64,000 nt of DNA from the NCBI RefSeq assembly GCF_950295315.1, contig NC_080175.1, forward strand, positions 86,717,581 through 86,781,580. The letters run 5' to 3'. The notes beneath the pieces were generated by a model, which did not search any database, was not told where the DNA came from, and saw nothing but the letters and a program-made list of their open reading frames with translations. The position numbers were made by a program, and so were the translations under genes. Positions 34,076 to 45,440 of the stretch are shown here, piece after piece (the stretch's first letter is position 1; every line of letters begins with the position of its first letter). Source of the stretch: Erinaceus europaeus. Its lineage: Eukaryota > Chordata > Mammalia > Eulipotyphla > Erinaceidae.

Positions 34076-34302
34076 ACTTAAATATTTAATATTTTTTAAA
34101 GAAAATGGGTAAGATATGTGAGTTAGAGATAAATGTGGAAATTTGGCATTTTCCCTTTCTTTTAGATACTTCTCTGCTATTATGTTATCTATTTTCAGAG
34201 GAAGTATACACAAACTATAAAATTGAAATGCACTCTTTTTTTTTTTAAGCCTTCAAAAGATCACTTACTCCTCTTTGGGAATTCAGTACTTAACACAGTA
34301 AC

Positions 34303-34597
34303 TGGACCCTGGCAGTTGTAGACCTGGTAGAGTGCACGAGTTAATTATGTGCAAGGATGCTGGCTCAAGTGAACACCACCTCCACCAACTGCAGAGAGAA
34401 ACTTCAGGAACAGTGAAGCAGTGCTCAAAGTTTCTTTGTCTCTCTCTCAACCTTCCTCTTTTCTCTCAATTTTTCTTAGTCTATCAACAAAAGTGAAATA
34501 GGAAAAAGAGAGAGAGTGAGAGGCCCAAAATGGCAGAGTAGATTCACAGGCACTGAGTCTCACAATAATCTTAGTGGTAATTAAAAATAATAATAGT
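34303..34597 (+). mobile_element. SINE type A, long form
   Basis: actggaccctggcagttgta, atgtgcaaggatgctggctc, a CT block and the 3' extension ending in ataatcttagtggtaatt plus an (AAT)n tail that served as the target for the next SINE. Confidence 0.7.
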
Positions 34598-34894
34598 GGG
34601 ATTCAGGCAGTAGCACAGTGGGCTAAGCACATGTGACACAAAGCCCAAGGACCAGAGTAAGGATCCTGGTTCGAGCCCCCAACTCCTCACCTGCAAGAGA
34701 GTCGCTTCACAAGCGCTGAAGCAAGCCTGCAGGTGTCTCTCTTTCTCTCTCCTTCTCTGTCTTCCCCTCCTCTCTCCATTTCTCTCTATTCTATCCAACA
34801 TGAATAACAACAACAATAATAACTACAACAACAATAAAAAAAAAAAACAGCCAGGGCAAGAAAAAGGAAATAAAAAATATCAAAAAAATTATTA
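34598..34894 (+). mobile_element. SINE type A inserted in the tail of the preceding SINE
   Basis: Full length from gggattcaggcagtagcaca to the A-rich tail. The string aaaaataataatagt is duplicated at 34583-34597 and 34895-34909. Confidence 0.9.
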
Positions 34895-34909
34895 AAAAAT
34901 AATAATAGT

Positions 34910-35685
34910 AACAATAATAAGGAGGGTAGTATTCAATAATTAATGATACGTACATGTATAAGACAATATTCTCAAACATATGAAACAAAAAGAAAAATTC
35001 TGAAAAGTTAAAAGTAGTTTCCCGAAAAACACAGCTGAAAGTACCTTCCAGTTTCAACCACGACACAGCAATTAATATCTACCTTCTCAAGTTAAACAGT
35101 TATATACTGAATAAAATATCAAAGCATTTCTTTTTGATACTGCATGACATTGAACTCACCACTATAATCCTTGAGATAAAGGTAAACTACACTGAATAAA
35201 CTACAAACTCATTGCAACAGTTTTATGGAGGTCACGGTTTTTAGTTCATGAAATGATTTTTATGGGGTGCCGGACACTGCACTCCACCTTACAACATACT
35301 CTAGTAATGAACGAACTCCTTGATCAGAATTTTTATTGTTTTATGAGACAGGGAAAGAAGTACCTTCTATGGAGTTCTACTAATTTTCTCCCCATTTTCA
35401 TATTGTACCTGGGATATACTCCGGGATCTCCTGTGTACAAGGTTTTATAACAGAGTCCCCTCCAAAGCTTTGGTTTTGGTAAGATATTTTCATGGCAATT
35501 ATATACATCTCTGAAAAAATTCAAGATATGGACTTACAAATGTATCTTCATTGTTTTCCAGTTTTATGGAGGGATAATGAACAACTCTAGCTATATGTTA
35601 AACACACAATATAGACAAAGGGATTTTCCCAGTTGGTAGGATGGTTAAAACCGCAAGTTGCCTCTTCACCTTCTTCCTTCTACCA
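34910..35685. other. unique DNA
   Basis: No gene or repeat recognised. The 65-codon frame at 35253-35450 has no domain. Confidence 0.45.
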
Positions 35686-35689
35686 TTCC

Positions 35690-36848
35690 AAGACCAACCT
35701 TGTCAGGTAAAGTAAGGACTACAAAAGCTGGATAAGAGCAAGAGACCTACACACTTTAATGATGGCTCTTTTGGTCACTATCAGGCCATCCCACCATACA
35801 GGGACCTAGTCAGGGAAGCCTGAGATTACCACATAGATATGATGGGCTAGACCTCTAACAGACCCCTCTCTCTACCACTGCTGGTCATCTACATCAGGAA
35901 CAGCGTTGTGGACCCTCTTAAGCACTTCTATAGGCCTTTGCCCTCAACGTGGGACAACAGTGGTAGAGATTGCTCCACTCTCCGAAGGGAGGCTGGGTCA
36001 ACATGCTCTGCCACTTGAAGAAGATGAGACCTGAAATGAGTGCAGCCTAAAATGTTCCTACCTATGACCATGGAATGTGAGCTCAGACCTACAGGGATGC
36101 AGAGGTTACACAGGCTCCTGTGTTGAATACGGGCCCCAGATAAGATCAATGGGGTTTATAGTTAAAGGTATTTATATACTTTTCCCATATCTGGAAACTA
36201 CTCTCTTCTCTGATCCAGCTTTCTAGTCCTATTTCCAATTCTGACACCATTTCCTCGGATCATCCCTTTCAACCACCTGCATGTTAGCTTTTGGGCTCAC
36301 ACAAAATTAGTAAAGTCATGGGCCCCTTAGAATATATACCTACAATAGAATTTTTAGCTTTTTCCAAAATGGAGACCCCCAAATCTCATCTGCTCTATTC
36401 TTACCTTTAAGTCCCTGATTACTAAGCACTCTGTTCTGATATATATATATATATATATATTAAGGCTTTTTAGCCACCAAGTTGCAGATGTTACCATGAG
36501 GACAGTCTGAGTTCTCTGGGCAGATGACCTGACCAGTGTGTCCTAGAATCCTACCTCTCCAGGGTCCTACCCTACTAGGGAGTGATAGAAACAGTATCGT
36601 GGTATGGCTTGACCTGCCAATATCAAGAGGAGAAGCAACTACAGAAGCCAGATCCTTCACCTTCTGCACCCCATAATGATCCTGGGTCCATGTTCCCAGA
36701 GGGATAAAGAATAGGAAAGCTTCCAATCCTGTGAGTGGGATGTGGAACTCTGGTGGTGGAAACTGTATGGAATTGTACCCCTCTTATCCTATGGTCTTGT
36801 TGATCATTATTAAATCAATTAACAGAAAAGAAAACAAACAAACAAAAA
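35690..36848 (+). mobile_element. EC retroposon copy 6, old
   Basis: Middle module from gtaaagtaaggactacaaaa through tttttccaaaatggagaccc, a TA microsatellite at 36439-36460 where the acceptor-like tract would be, then the 3' block from agccaccaagttgcagatg to ctcttatcctatggtcttg and an A-rich end. Its divergence from copies 3 and 9 shows the family has been active over a long time. Confidence 0.8.
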
Positions 36849-38884
36849 ACTTCATCCCTGAAGCAGCATATGCTGAGATGTAGTCTGCTATCTCTCTCCC
36901 TTATAGAGCAGAAATGATCTTAAAAACTAAATTAAAAGTAAGATGTAGTGACTTTATATAAACATTGTAAAACTTTTATTATGATAGAGAGATTTAATCT
37001 ATCATGTTGCGTAGTAACTTTATGTATTGAGTTGTATGTGCTTTGAGAACATATAATCATGCTAAACAAATCTTATGTAAGGTAATAAAATAGCTACAGT
37101 CACCATACTATATAATAAGTTCTCAGAAATCACTCTTCATAAAAGATTGAACATGTTGTCCTATAGCGCTTCCTTTTCTACTTCTTTCAGCCATCTTTCT
37201 ATTCTACTATTCTTTTTTTTTATGCAATCTGCTTTTTCAAATCTTTTTTCAGACTTTGTAAGGGAAAAAAATCTGCCACCACACCAGGCCTTTGACAAAA
37301 GGTTGACTTTTTGATGGAAATTTACAGTTTGTTTATGTATAAGACATTTATATATAAGCTTCCTGTAAAAATATCCTGTTGTTAATTTGAAAAGACCTAG
37401 TTGCCTTATCCCTTTGTCTTGAGAAAAGTGAAACTTAAATCTTCATGTTTATATGTACCATGACATTTTTGTTCAAGTCCTCTGAGACTTTACTACTTCC
37501 TTTAAAATGCCTTCTATCTTAGTTGAATATTTAAAATTGATTTATATATACAGAGATCCATGGTTTCAAATACCCAAGGAGGTAAAGAATTGAGATGACA
37601 AGAAAAGATAAGAGTTGTACAAAGAATGAACTTCAAAGTCCTTCTTCGCCAAACGTCAAATTCTCTGTACTTTTTTGTTGCATTTTTTTCTGGTTAGGCA
37701 GAATTTTCACTTATTATTTTTATTTTAGTACTTTCCCTCACTTCATGAAAAATTTCTTACATTTTTATGTAACTTTTTCAGTGACTTATTCAATAAAATA
37801 TCTTTTTACCCACACTGTAGAATTACATATTTGCTAATTTTTCTTTTAATTTTTAAACTGAAACATCTAAACACTAATAAATAAAGTATTTTTCTGTTTT
37901 CCATGTGAAATTATTTTCAGCACTGGACAGAAGTTAATTTGAACACACAAGAAATCACAGACATACCTCTAATTAAAATATTGGATAGAAATTTATACAT
38001 CTTAGATTTATCTAGAGTAAAACATAATTTATGTAATATAAGGATCCAAATAGATGCCCCTATGTTTCATTTTTGTTTTGTTTTAGAGAAAGGAATTTGT
38101 ATGCATTGCTCCAGATATCCATGACAAAAATTATAACTTCACTCATCACAAGTGAAGCAGTGTTGCATACAAGAAAAATGTCAGTTCTGATTCTACTTAC
38201 TTGTCTATAGCAAAAGGAAAAAAAATCATCTTTTAAATCTGCATTTTCCTGCTCTCTGAAACCAAATGTGCAGATTACACAAATATATATAAGAAGGATT
38301 AAAAATAAAAATATCATAGAACACTAATAATTTGTCTGTGCTCAAGGATGTTTTCCGTGTGAAGTCACTCCTTTGATGGAAAAGATAACGTTTTTGCAAC
38401 GGGGACTACTTATTCATGCTAGCTGTGTCTTACTTTGTCCATTTCCAAGTATGGATAAGAATTCTTAAGTACTTCATACATATCATGAGGATTAATGATT
38501 CCAAGAAGCTTTCAAGATGGAATTTCTTTCAAGTATAAAGCATCATTAATAATAAAGAAAAAGGAAATTAAACCTTAGTATAAATATCCCTGCACATGAT
38601 GACAAATTGATACCCTGACGAACATAATTGGCATTTCATATTCCTGACTGTAAGACAGATTTTGTAGGGCACAATTATAATTCTACCCAGGTACACAAAT
38701 AATACTTATAATAACACACACCATACACTTAAAAATACACACATACATCATATCTCACATGATCTCCATAAGTTTACCAAGAAAATATTTTAAACTCAAT
38801 AGTGTACTATAATTAATTAAATATGCTTCCAAAATTAAAAAATAAGTTAAGTTCACTGCATACACTGTGCCATAGTGTCTTTTG
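36849..38884. other. unique AT-rich DNA
   Basis: About 2 kb without recognised genes. The first 60 bases resemble a SINE tail (gaagcagcatatgctgag). Frames of 61-85 codons in it are AT-driven. Confidence 0.45.
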
Positions 38885-38899
38885 TAATGCTCACATTTA

Positions 38900-39154
38900 A
38901 AAAAATATTTATTTATTTCCTTTTGTTGCCCTTGTTGTTTTATTGTTGTTGTTGTCCTTGTTGGATAGGACAGAGAGAAATGGAGAGAGGGGGGAACGAC
39001 AGAGGGGGAGAGAAAGATAGACACCAGCAGACCTACTTCACTGCCTGTGAAGCTATTCCCCCGCAGGTGGAGAGCTGGGGCTCGAACTAGGATCTTTACA
39101 TTGGTCATCGGGCTTTGCATCACCTGGGCTTAACAGCGCGACCACCCATCTACG
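38900..39154 (-). mobile_element. SINE type A, antisense
   Basis: tttatttccttttgttgccc through the head cacctgggcttaacagcgc. Flanked by similar atgctcacattta and aatctcacatttta strings that look like the target duplication. Confidence 0.85.
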
Positions 39155-39186
39155 GAATCTCACATTTTAATGATTCAAAATTTTTA

Positions 39187-39503
39187 GAGGGAGGCTGGGA
39201 GGTAGTGCAGCAGGTTAAGTGCACGTGGTGCAAAGTGCCAAGTACCAGAGGCAGGATCCCGGTTCCAGACACAGGCTCCCCACCTGCAGTGGTGAAGCAG
39301 GTATGCAGGTGTCTGTCTTTCTCTCACCCTCTGTCTTCCCCTCCTCTCTCCATATCTCTCTGTCTTATCCAACAACAACAACAGCAGTAACGACAACAGT
39401 GGTAAACAACAAGGGCAACAAAAGGGGGAAAATGGCCTCCAGGAGCAGTGGATTCATAGTGCAAGCACAGAACCCCAGATATAACCCTAGAAGCAAAAAA
39501 AAA
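39187..39503 (+). mobile_element. SINE type A, long form
   Basis: Full head, body, CAA-rich segment and 3' extension (ggcctccaggagcagtggat to ataaccctagaagcaaaa) with an A-tail. It shows clearly that the long form is the short form plus about 60 extra bases. Confidence 0.9.
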
Positions 39504-40356
39504 AATTAGAAGACTTTTCTTGGTGTGGCTGTGGAATAGCAGCAGCTGCGTTTCACTCTCCCTGGTCAACTAGGAAAAGCAAGGAAAATTGCCTGAAAAG
39601 TCAACAAAAAAAAACCAAGAATGTGTTCAGAAACTTAACAAGTTAAGTGAGTATAGACATGTGTGGCTTATCAACAGAAAAGGAGTAAGGAAAAGATACC
39701 AAGGAATAAAGACCATACTCTGGGACATCTCGCACCAAACTGGGAGAGTAAGCGCTGAGACACACTACTTCCAGGAAAAAAAAAAAAAAAAAGAAAAAAA
39801 AAGAAATCTACCTAAGCCAAAGGTAAGTACAGACATGCGTGGCTGATAGACAGAAAGGGGGTAAGAAAGTGATTCCCAGAACTAAAAGGCAGTACTCAGG
39901 GACAGCTGGCATCAAACTGGGAGATTGTTGGCTGAGGTATACCACTTCCAGGTCCAAATGTTAAAAAGGAAAAAGTCAACTAAAAACTCACCAGTTTACA
40001 ACTCTGACTTTTTGAGTTTCCAGTGCAGTTGCCGCACAGAGGCTGGAACAATAACAGGGAGACCCTATAATGACATCAAGGACACTGACCAGCTTGGTTA
40101 CTCAGCATAAAATCTCCCCTCCCCAAACAAGATATATAAACAGGGAAATCAGACACCATAGCCACAGCACCGCCTGCTGGTACAGCAATGAAAATAATAC
40201 TAAATGTGGAAAGGAAATACACAGACAGCAATAACAGGAAACCCAAATGACCAGATACAGATCTAGGAAAAAAAAATAAATAAATAACAGGGTTCAGAAA
40301 ACACATTATGAAATCACTTCAAGAAACCAAAATTAAGATTCAAGAATTCAGTGATC

Positions 40357-40630
40357 CAGGGAGTCCATCCGTAGTGCAGCAAGTTAAGCGCAAGTGTCAT
40401 GAAGCACAAGGACCAGCATAAGGATCGCTGTTCGAGGCCCCGGCTCGGCTCCCCACCTACAGGGGAGTTGCTTCATAGGCAGTGAAGCAGGTCTGCAGGT
40501 GTCTTTCTCTCCCCCTGTCTTCCCCTCCTCTCTCGATTTCACTCTCTTCTATCCAACAACAATGACAAAAATAACAATAATGATAAAACAACAAGAGCAA
40601 CAAAAGGGAATAAATAAATATTTTTAAAAG
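40357..40630 (+). mobile_element. SINE type A inside the HAL1-like element
   Basis: Full length. The string gaattcagtgatc is duplicated at 40344-40356 and 40631-40643. Confidence 0.9.
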
Positions 40631-41460
40631 GAATTCAGTGATCATTTTACAAAAGAATTATGAAATACTGAACAAATAAATACCCCAAACAGAACTCCAG
40701 GGCATAAAGGTGATTTTGAACACAGTTCAGGTTGAAGTATGAGCCTTGAAAAGTCTGTGAGTTTAAAAATCGTGGAAAGTTTTAGGAAAAATGAAGCACT
40801 TCTTTCTGAAGTAGCAGACTCCATCAGAAAACCTGAGGAAGAAGAGAGGGATAGAGGAACAGAGAACGTACTCAAAGAAATGTTGGCAGAAATATTTCCA
40901 TACTAAGCAATGCTCAAAGTCTAGAAATCCAAGAAGGTGAAGCCACACCTAAAGTCTTAAATCCAAAAGGACACACACCAAGACACATTGCTGTGCAACT
41001 ACCCCAAACCAGGGTCAAGGAAAAATAATGCAGGCTACCAATGAAAAGAAGAAAAGCATGTGAAAAGGCAGAGTCATCAGGCTTTCATTACATTGCTTAC
41101 CACAAATCCTAGCAGCAAGGAGGAAGTGGAATGGCATATTCAAATATTAAAAGATAAGAATTGCCAGCCATGAATTCTGTACTAAATTATTCTTCAAGTA
41201 TTAGGGACAAATAAATATCTTTTCAAACATTTAAAAACTGAAGGAATCTGCCACTGCCAAACCTACCATGCAAGAATTACTGAGAGGAGTCCAACATGAA
41301 AAGAAGAAGCAAAGTAATTCCAACTTTTAATGAGATGATAGGTATTAAAATAGAACCCGGAATACAACAACAGCTATATTCATAGCTTGATTATACACGG
41401 TAGCCAAAGAGTGGAAGCAGCTTAAATGCACATCAACATATGGCTATAAAAAGAAGTTAT

Positions 41461-41462
<2 letters not shown>

Positions 41463-41510
<48 letters not shown>
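41463..41510. repeat. (TA)n microsatellite
   Basis: About 24 TA units within the L1-type 3'UTR. Confidence 0.95.
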
Positions 41511-41511
<1 letters not shown>

Positions 41512-41868
41512 CATGGAATATTACTCTGCAATCAAAAAAGATTACTGTATCTTTGAGGACAAAATAGATGGAACTGGAGGTGATTATGTTCAGTGAAATA
41601 AAGAAATGAAAGGCAACTAACAGATGGTCTCACTCATATGTGGAATCTAGAGATTTGATTTGACTGAACTTTCCAAAAAAAGAAATATCCAAACAAAACA
41701 GAAACAAACAAACTGTTTAAGATTAGCGAGAATTATGATGGTCTTTGGGAAGTGGGGAGATGGGATACAGAACTTTGGTGGTGGGTGTGATGAGGAACTA
41801 TACATTGTAATTTTATAATCCTGTAGCAAATTATTAATAACTAATAAAAATTACTGTAAAACATTTTC

Positions 41869-43560
41869 AGAGTTAACCTATAGTAAACAATTGTTCAGCA
41901 AAACATGGAATGTCACATTATGATATGATTAACTACTAATTAATCTAGTAATTCAAGTAAATATTCTCAGAAATATATACAATAATAACTTTGCTGATAA
42001 GGGAAGTAGCTATGTTTTTTAAGTTGTGTATAATTCCACTATCACTAAGGGAGTTTTTACTGCTTGTCAGCATAAAGAGGCAATTCTATGTGCAAAGACA
42101 CACACAAACATTTGTATGAGAAACACAATTAATTTGGATATGTTTAAATATGATGGTCCTTCAGTCAAAACATACACTACAGCACAATTCTCCATGATGC
42201 ATTTGTTGCCACAGCTTAGAGATTATAGTGCTGATGAGAATGTGGATAGTAAAGTATTAGAACTGGCAGCACACAGCTCCAATTTAGAAAAGAAATTAGA
42301 TTTCCCTGCAAAACAGATTAGAAGAAGAAGTGATGACAAAATGTGAGAGAACACAGAAGCAATTCAAGCAACCCTTTTGAAACCAGAGAGGAGTTGCTTA
42401 ATGAAGTGAATGATTTAGAAACAAACTGGGGTTCTAAATGGAGCAGGGCCTAGGGGATTAAAATAGCTCAGGACAACCTCTTTGGAGACCTAAAAGAAGT
42501 CACATTTTTCCTCTTGCATTACTGTAATTCTAGAAATTAAAAATACTGAATTGTATTAAAATGGGGAATTTTTTTCATTTGAAAATCAAAGACCATTTAA
42601 CTGCCTCTATGATGCTAAAATTATGAACACCAAAATGTTAGTAGATTAAACTGACTACAGATAAAGTCTAACTCTTGTATTTATAATCACTTGAATCTTC
42701 ATTGTATCTCTACTAGTTGCTGTATCTCTTTGTAAATTGTAGGGATAACCTTTACAAATGTGGCATTCTAGTGGAAAAAGACGAACCAGAAAGGAATAAG
42801 ACACAGCAAAGTTACCCGTAATCTTAGAGATGTTGAGTACTATGGAGAGAATAAAACAGGGAAGAGAAGATGGGTAGTTCCCCCATTAGAAGGGATGCTT
42901 GAAGTACAGAGAATCTAGGAGGAACTCACTGAGATGGCACTATAAATGAAGACAGATTGAAAGAGCCCGGGAAACACTTCTCTCTGGCAACTGAAGAAAG
43001 CATTGCCAGTTGAAGCTTACCAGCACTAATGTCTAGAGGACTACTCAAAAAATAACAACAAAAAAAAAAGTTTCTTAGTAATAAGTGAGAGAGCAGTTGG
43101 TAATGAAAGCAGAAAAGTAAAGGACTATATCAGGTTGCACCTACCTAAGCTGTAGAGATAGATTTAAAAAAAGTTACCATGGATAAACTACTAAAATTCT
43201 AGGCTCAGGTGTATGGGAGAGTACAACTTCGAGTGCTATTTCCCCAGATCTATAAGATCACACACTCCAACAGAAATAAAGGCACATAATAGTAATAGAG
43301 AATATATCCTGATGCTCTACTGGTAACTCCGCTAAGAAGCACAGGAAAGCGAGGCTGTCAGGTTTTACCACATTGAAGCTATGACCGAGCTCCTGGCTGA
43401 AGATTCAGCCACATAAGACCTGATTACAACTGGTGACTATGGCAACACCATATAGGACCAGGTCAATATAGGAACACTAAGTTATATCATTTCATCAGAT
43501 GTTATGAGGAGAAGGTGAAAGGAGATTCCATTAAAATCTCTCCTTGGAAGGGTAGAGTGC
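41869..43560. other. unique DNA with one 106-codon frame
   Basis: About 1.7 kb not matched to any repeat I know. The plus-strand frame 42026-42346 (106 codons) begins MYNSTITKGVFTACQ and contains LELAAHSSNLEKKLDFPAK. It resembles no family I recognise, lies in AT-rich DNA and lacks obvious splice or promoter context, so it is listed only as a possible decayed coding piece. Confidence 0.35.
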
Positions 43561-43561
43561 A

Positions 43562-43570
43562 GTTTTCTTT

Positions 43571-43606
<36 letters not shown>

Positions 43607-43620
43607 TTTTTTTTTTTTTT
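43562..43620. repeat. (TTTC)n with T-run: antisense poly(A) tail
   Basis: Ten or so TTTC units and an 18-base T-run. On the minus strand this is an A-tail with (GAAA)n directly following the reverse-transcriptase module, so it marks the 3' end of that insertion. Confidence 0.85.
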
Positions 43621-44218
43621 TGCCAACTTTCTACTCTGGAAGTATACTGTCCTGTCCTTTTATCATAATGGTTCATCATCTGTTCCACCCCCGTTCCATG
43701 GCTGCCAGTTCTTAGCAACATCTCCCCGCCAGATATTCGTCAGGATGCGGCATCATCTAAGTTCATTTCCCAAGTCTACGCTCGACCGGACCTGCCAATA
43801 TACGCGGAGATCTTCGCCCACCCTGTCCAACGCTTGACGTCTTGTCACCCAATCTGGTCTCCTACGCCTACACTGAACTTCTCTGTTCCAGACTCTTGGA
43901 AACAGAGTTGGCAGTCAGCTGAGGTCAAGAACAAACACCTCATCACAGACCCCTGCAAGCGTCAACCTGGCTTTGACCTAGCATGTTATGATCGGGCCCT
44001 CCTCAATCGCTATCGAACAGGCCATGGCCAGTGCACCGCTATGTTCCATCGCTGGGGAGCCAGAGACGACCTGAACTGCCCCTGCAGCTCCAGACAGACT
44101 ATGACCCACATAGTCAACGACTGCCACCTCTCCAGATTCAAAGGAGGTCTCGAAACTTTACATCAGGCTCAGTCTGACGCTGTTGACTGGCTATGGAAGA
44201 AGGGCAAATGCTAGAAGG
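43621..44218 (+). pseudogene. second copy of the non-L1 LINE C-terminal module
   Basis: After a stop at 43666-43668 the plus strand is open for about 180 codons to a TAG at 44212-44214. It reads PWLPVLSNISPPDIR, then YARPDLPIYAEIFAHPVQRL, HPIWSPTPTLNF, LLNRYRTGHGQCTAMFHRWG, C-P-C with TMTHIVNDC, GGLETLHQAQ and AVDWLWKKGKC. Unlike the 26.1 kb copy it has no frameshift after PPDIR. Most amino-acid differences between the two copies sit at former CpG arginine codons (R to C, H, Q or W), which fits neutral decay after copying. The module sits antisense to a poly(A) tail at 43562-43620, as in EC copy 4. It is a C-terminal fragment only, with no catalytic RT core, and cannot act alone. Confidence 0.8.
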
Positions 44219-44380
44219 AGAAGAAGCATAATGGTTATGAAAAAGTCTTCATGCCTGAAATTCTGAGGTCCCAGGTTCAATCCCCAGCACCATCATAAGG
44301 CAGCTCTGAGTAGTGCTCTGGTCTCTCTCCCTCTCTTACTTTCTCTCTTTATCTTATTAAAATATATAAATATAAAAACA
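44219..44380 (+). mobile_element. SINE type B
   Basis: agaagcataatggttatgaa, gaggtcccaggttcaatccc, cagcaccatcataaggcagc and gagtagtgctctggtctctc with an A-rich tail. Confidence 0.9.
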
Positions 44381-44381
44381 A

Positions 44382-44700
44382 GCCAGGGTGGTGGCACACT
44401 GGGTTAAGTGCACATTCTACCAAATGCAAGGACCTGGGTTCGAGCCCCTGCTCTCCACCTGCAGGGAGTCCATTTCACAGTGGTAAAGCAGATTTGCAGG
44501 TGTCTGTCTTTCTCTCTTCCTTTCTATTTGCCCATCCTCTGTCAATTTCTCTCTGTCCTATATATTAAAAGAAAATAGAAAGAAAAAAATGGCTGCCAGG
44601 AGCAGTGGATTCATAATGCAGCACTGAGCCACAGCAATAACCCTGGTGGCAATAAATAAATGAATAAATAAATTAATAAATAAGTAAAATAAAAAAACAA
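44382..44700 (+). mobile_element. SINE type A, long form
   Basis: Directly follows the tail of the preceding SINE. Head agccagggtggtggcacact, body, then the extension tgccaggagcagtggattca to caataaccctggtggcaat and an (AATA)n tail. Confidence 0.9.
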
Positions 44701-44808
44701 ATCCTTCTAATGGCTTATCAGGATACTTTTTCATTTTTCATTTCCTGACTTATTTTCCATTTCTTCTCAATGAATTCTGCTTGCTTTCCAGTACTGTGTC
44801 TCCCAGAT

Positions 44809-44890
44809 TTTTTTTTTTTTGTGTGTGTGTAACAGAAAGAGAAGGAGAGGGAGAGGGAGAGGGAGAAGGAGAGGGAAAGGGAGAGAAATA
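44809..44890. repeat. T-run, (GT)n and (GAGAGG)n simple repeats
   Basis: T-run followed by gtgtgtgtgt and then purine hexamer-like repeats to 44886. Confidence 0.85.
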
Positions 44891-45174
44891 TAAGAGCCTC
44901 TACTCACTAGGAAATCCCAATTGACAATTTGGCCTTGGCTGACTACCTAATAGAAGTGATCTCATCTTTAAATAAAGACATGATCTATCACTAAGATGTT
45001 CATGATTATTTAGTTAGATGAAAGTGACAAACAGTTGTCAGCAACTTTCTCCTGAATCTTGAACAGTAGTGGAAAGAAGCTTAAGATAATAACAACATTT
45101 TCAGTTATCTTTAAGAAATGAATTCTAGAGTTATTTGGTTAGCACTATAAACTAATAGACAAAACATTAAAAAA
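44891..45174. other. unique DNA
   Basis: Nothing recognised. Confidence 0.4.
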
Positions 45175-45440
45175 AAATTTTTTTTTCCTCACCAGGACTC
45201 AGTACTTATAGGAGGATGGCCCCACTGTTCTAAATGTGCTTTTCCCCCTCTAATACTGACAAAAAGAAATAGAGAATAAAATAACCGGAAGAGTGAGGGT
45301 CAGATACCTGCCCTACAGCATTGCCCCACCACTTGGGAAGCTCTCCATTCTGTATGTGGAGATGTGGGGTCTTGAATCTGGGTCCTCAACATGGTAATGC
45401 ATGTTCCCTACTGACTGTACCACTGCCTGTCCCCAAAGCT
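45175..45440 (-). mobile_element. old SINE type A, antisense
   Basis: T-run, purine block, ttgccccaccacttgggaag, gtggggtcttgaatctgggt and a ctgactgtaccactgcctg head in antisense order. Confidence 0.65.

Larger units (their letters stand above)
39510..41868 (+). mobile_element. HAL1-like element (L1 derivative lacking ORF2), with SINE inside
   Basis: 5'UTR-like part (gtggctgtggaatagcagca) with two diverged units ending in ctacttccagg and ccacttccagg. It is followed by ORF1-like sequence around 40190-40356 and 40644-41340, whose latter part (cttaccacaaatcctagcag, gaagtggaatggcatattca, accatgcaagaattactgag) is the ORF1/HAL1 C-terminal signature. It then goes directly to L1 3'UTR sequence (accgg-like, then ttccatggaatattactctg, gatggaactggaggtg and the final aataactaataaaaattac). 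The large ORF2 is absent between them. A (TA)n of about 48 bases sits at 41463-41510. Frames are broken by stops. Confidence 0.65.

Noticed and set aside
43482..43721. 79-codon K/E-rich antisense frame
   Set aside because: Translation of the (GAAA)n tail of the retroposed RT module.
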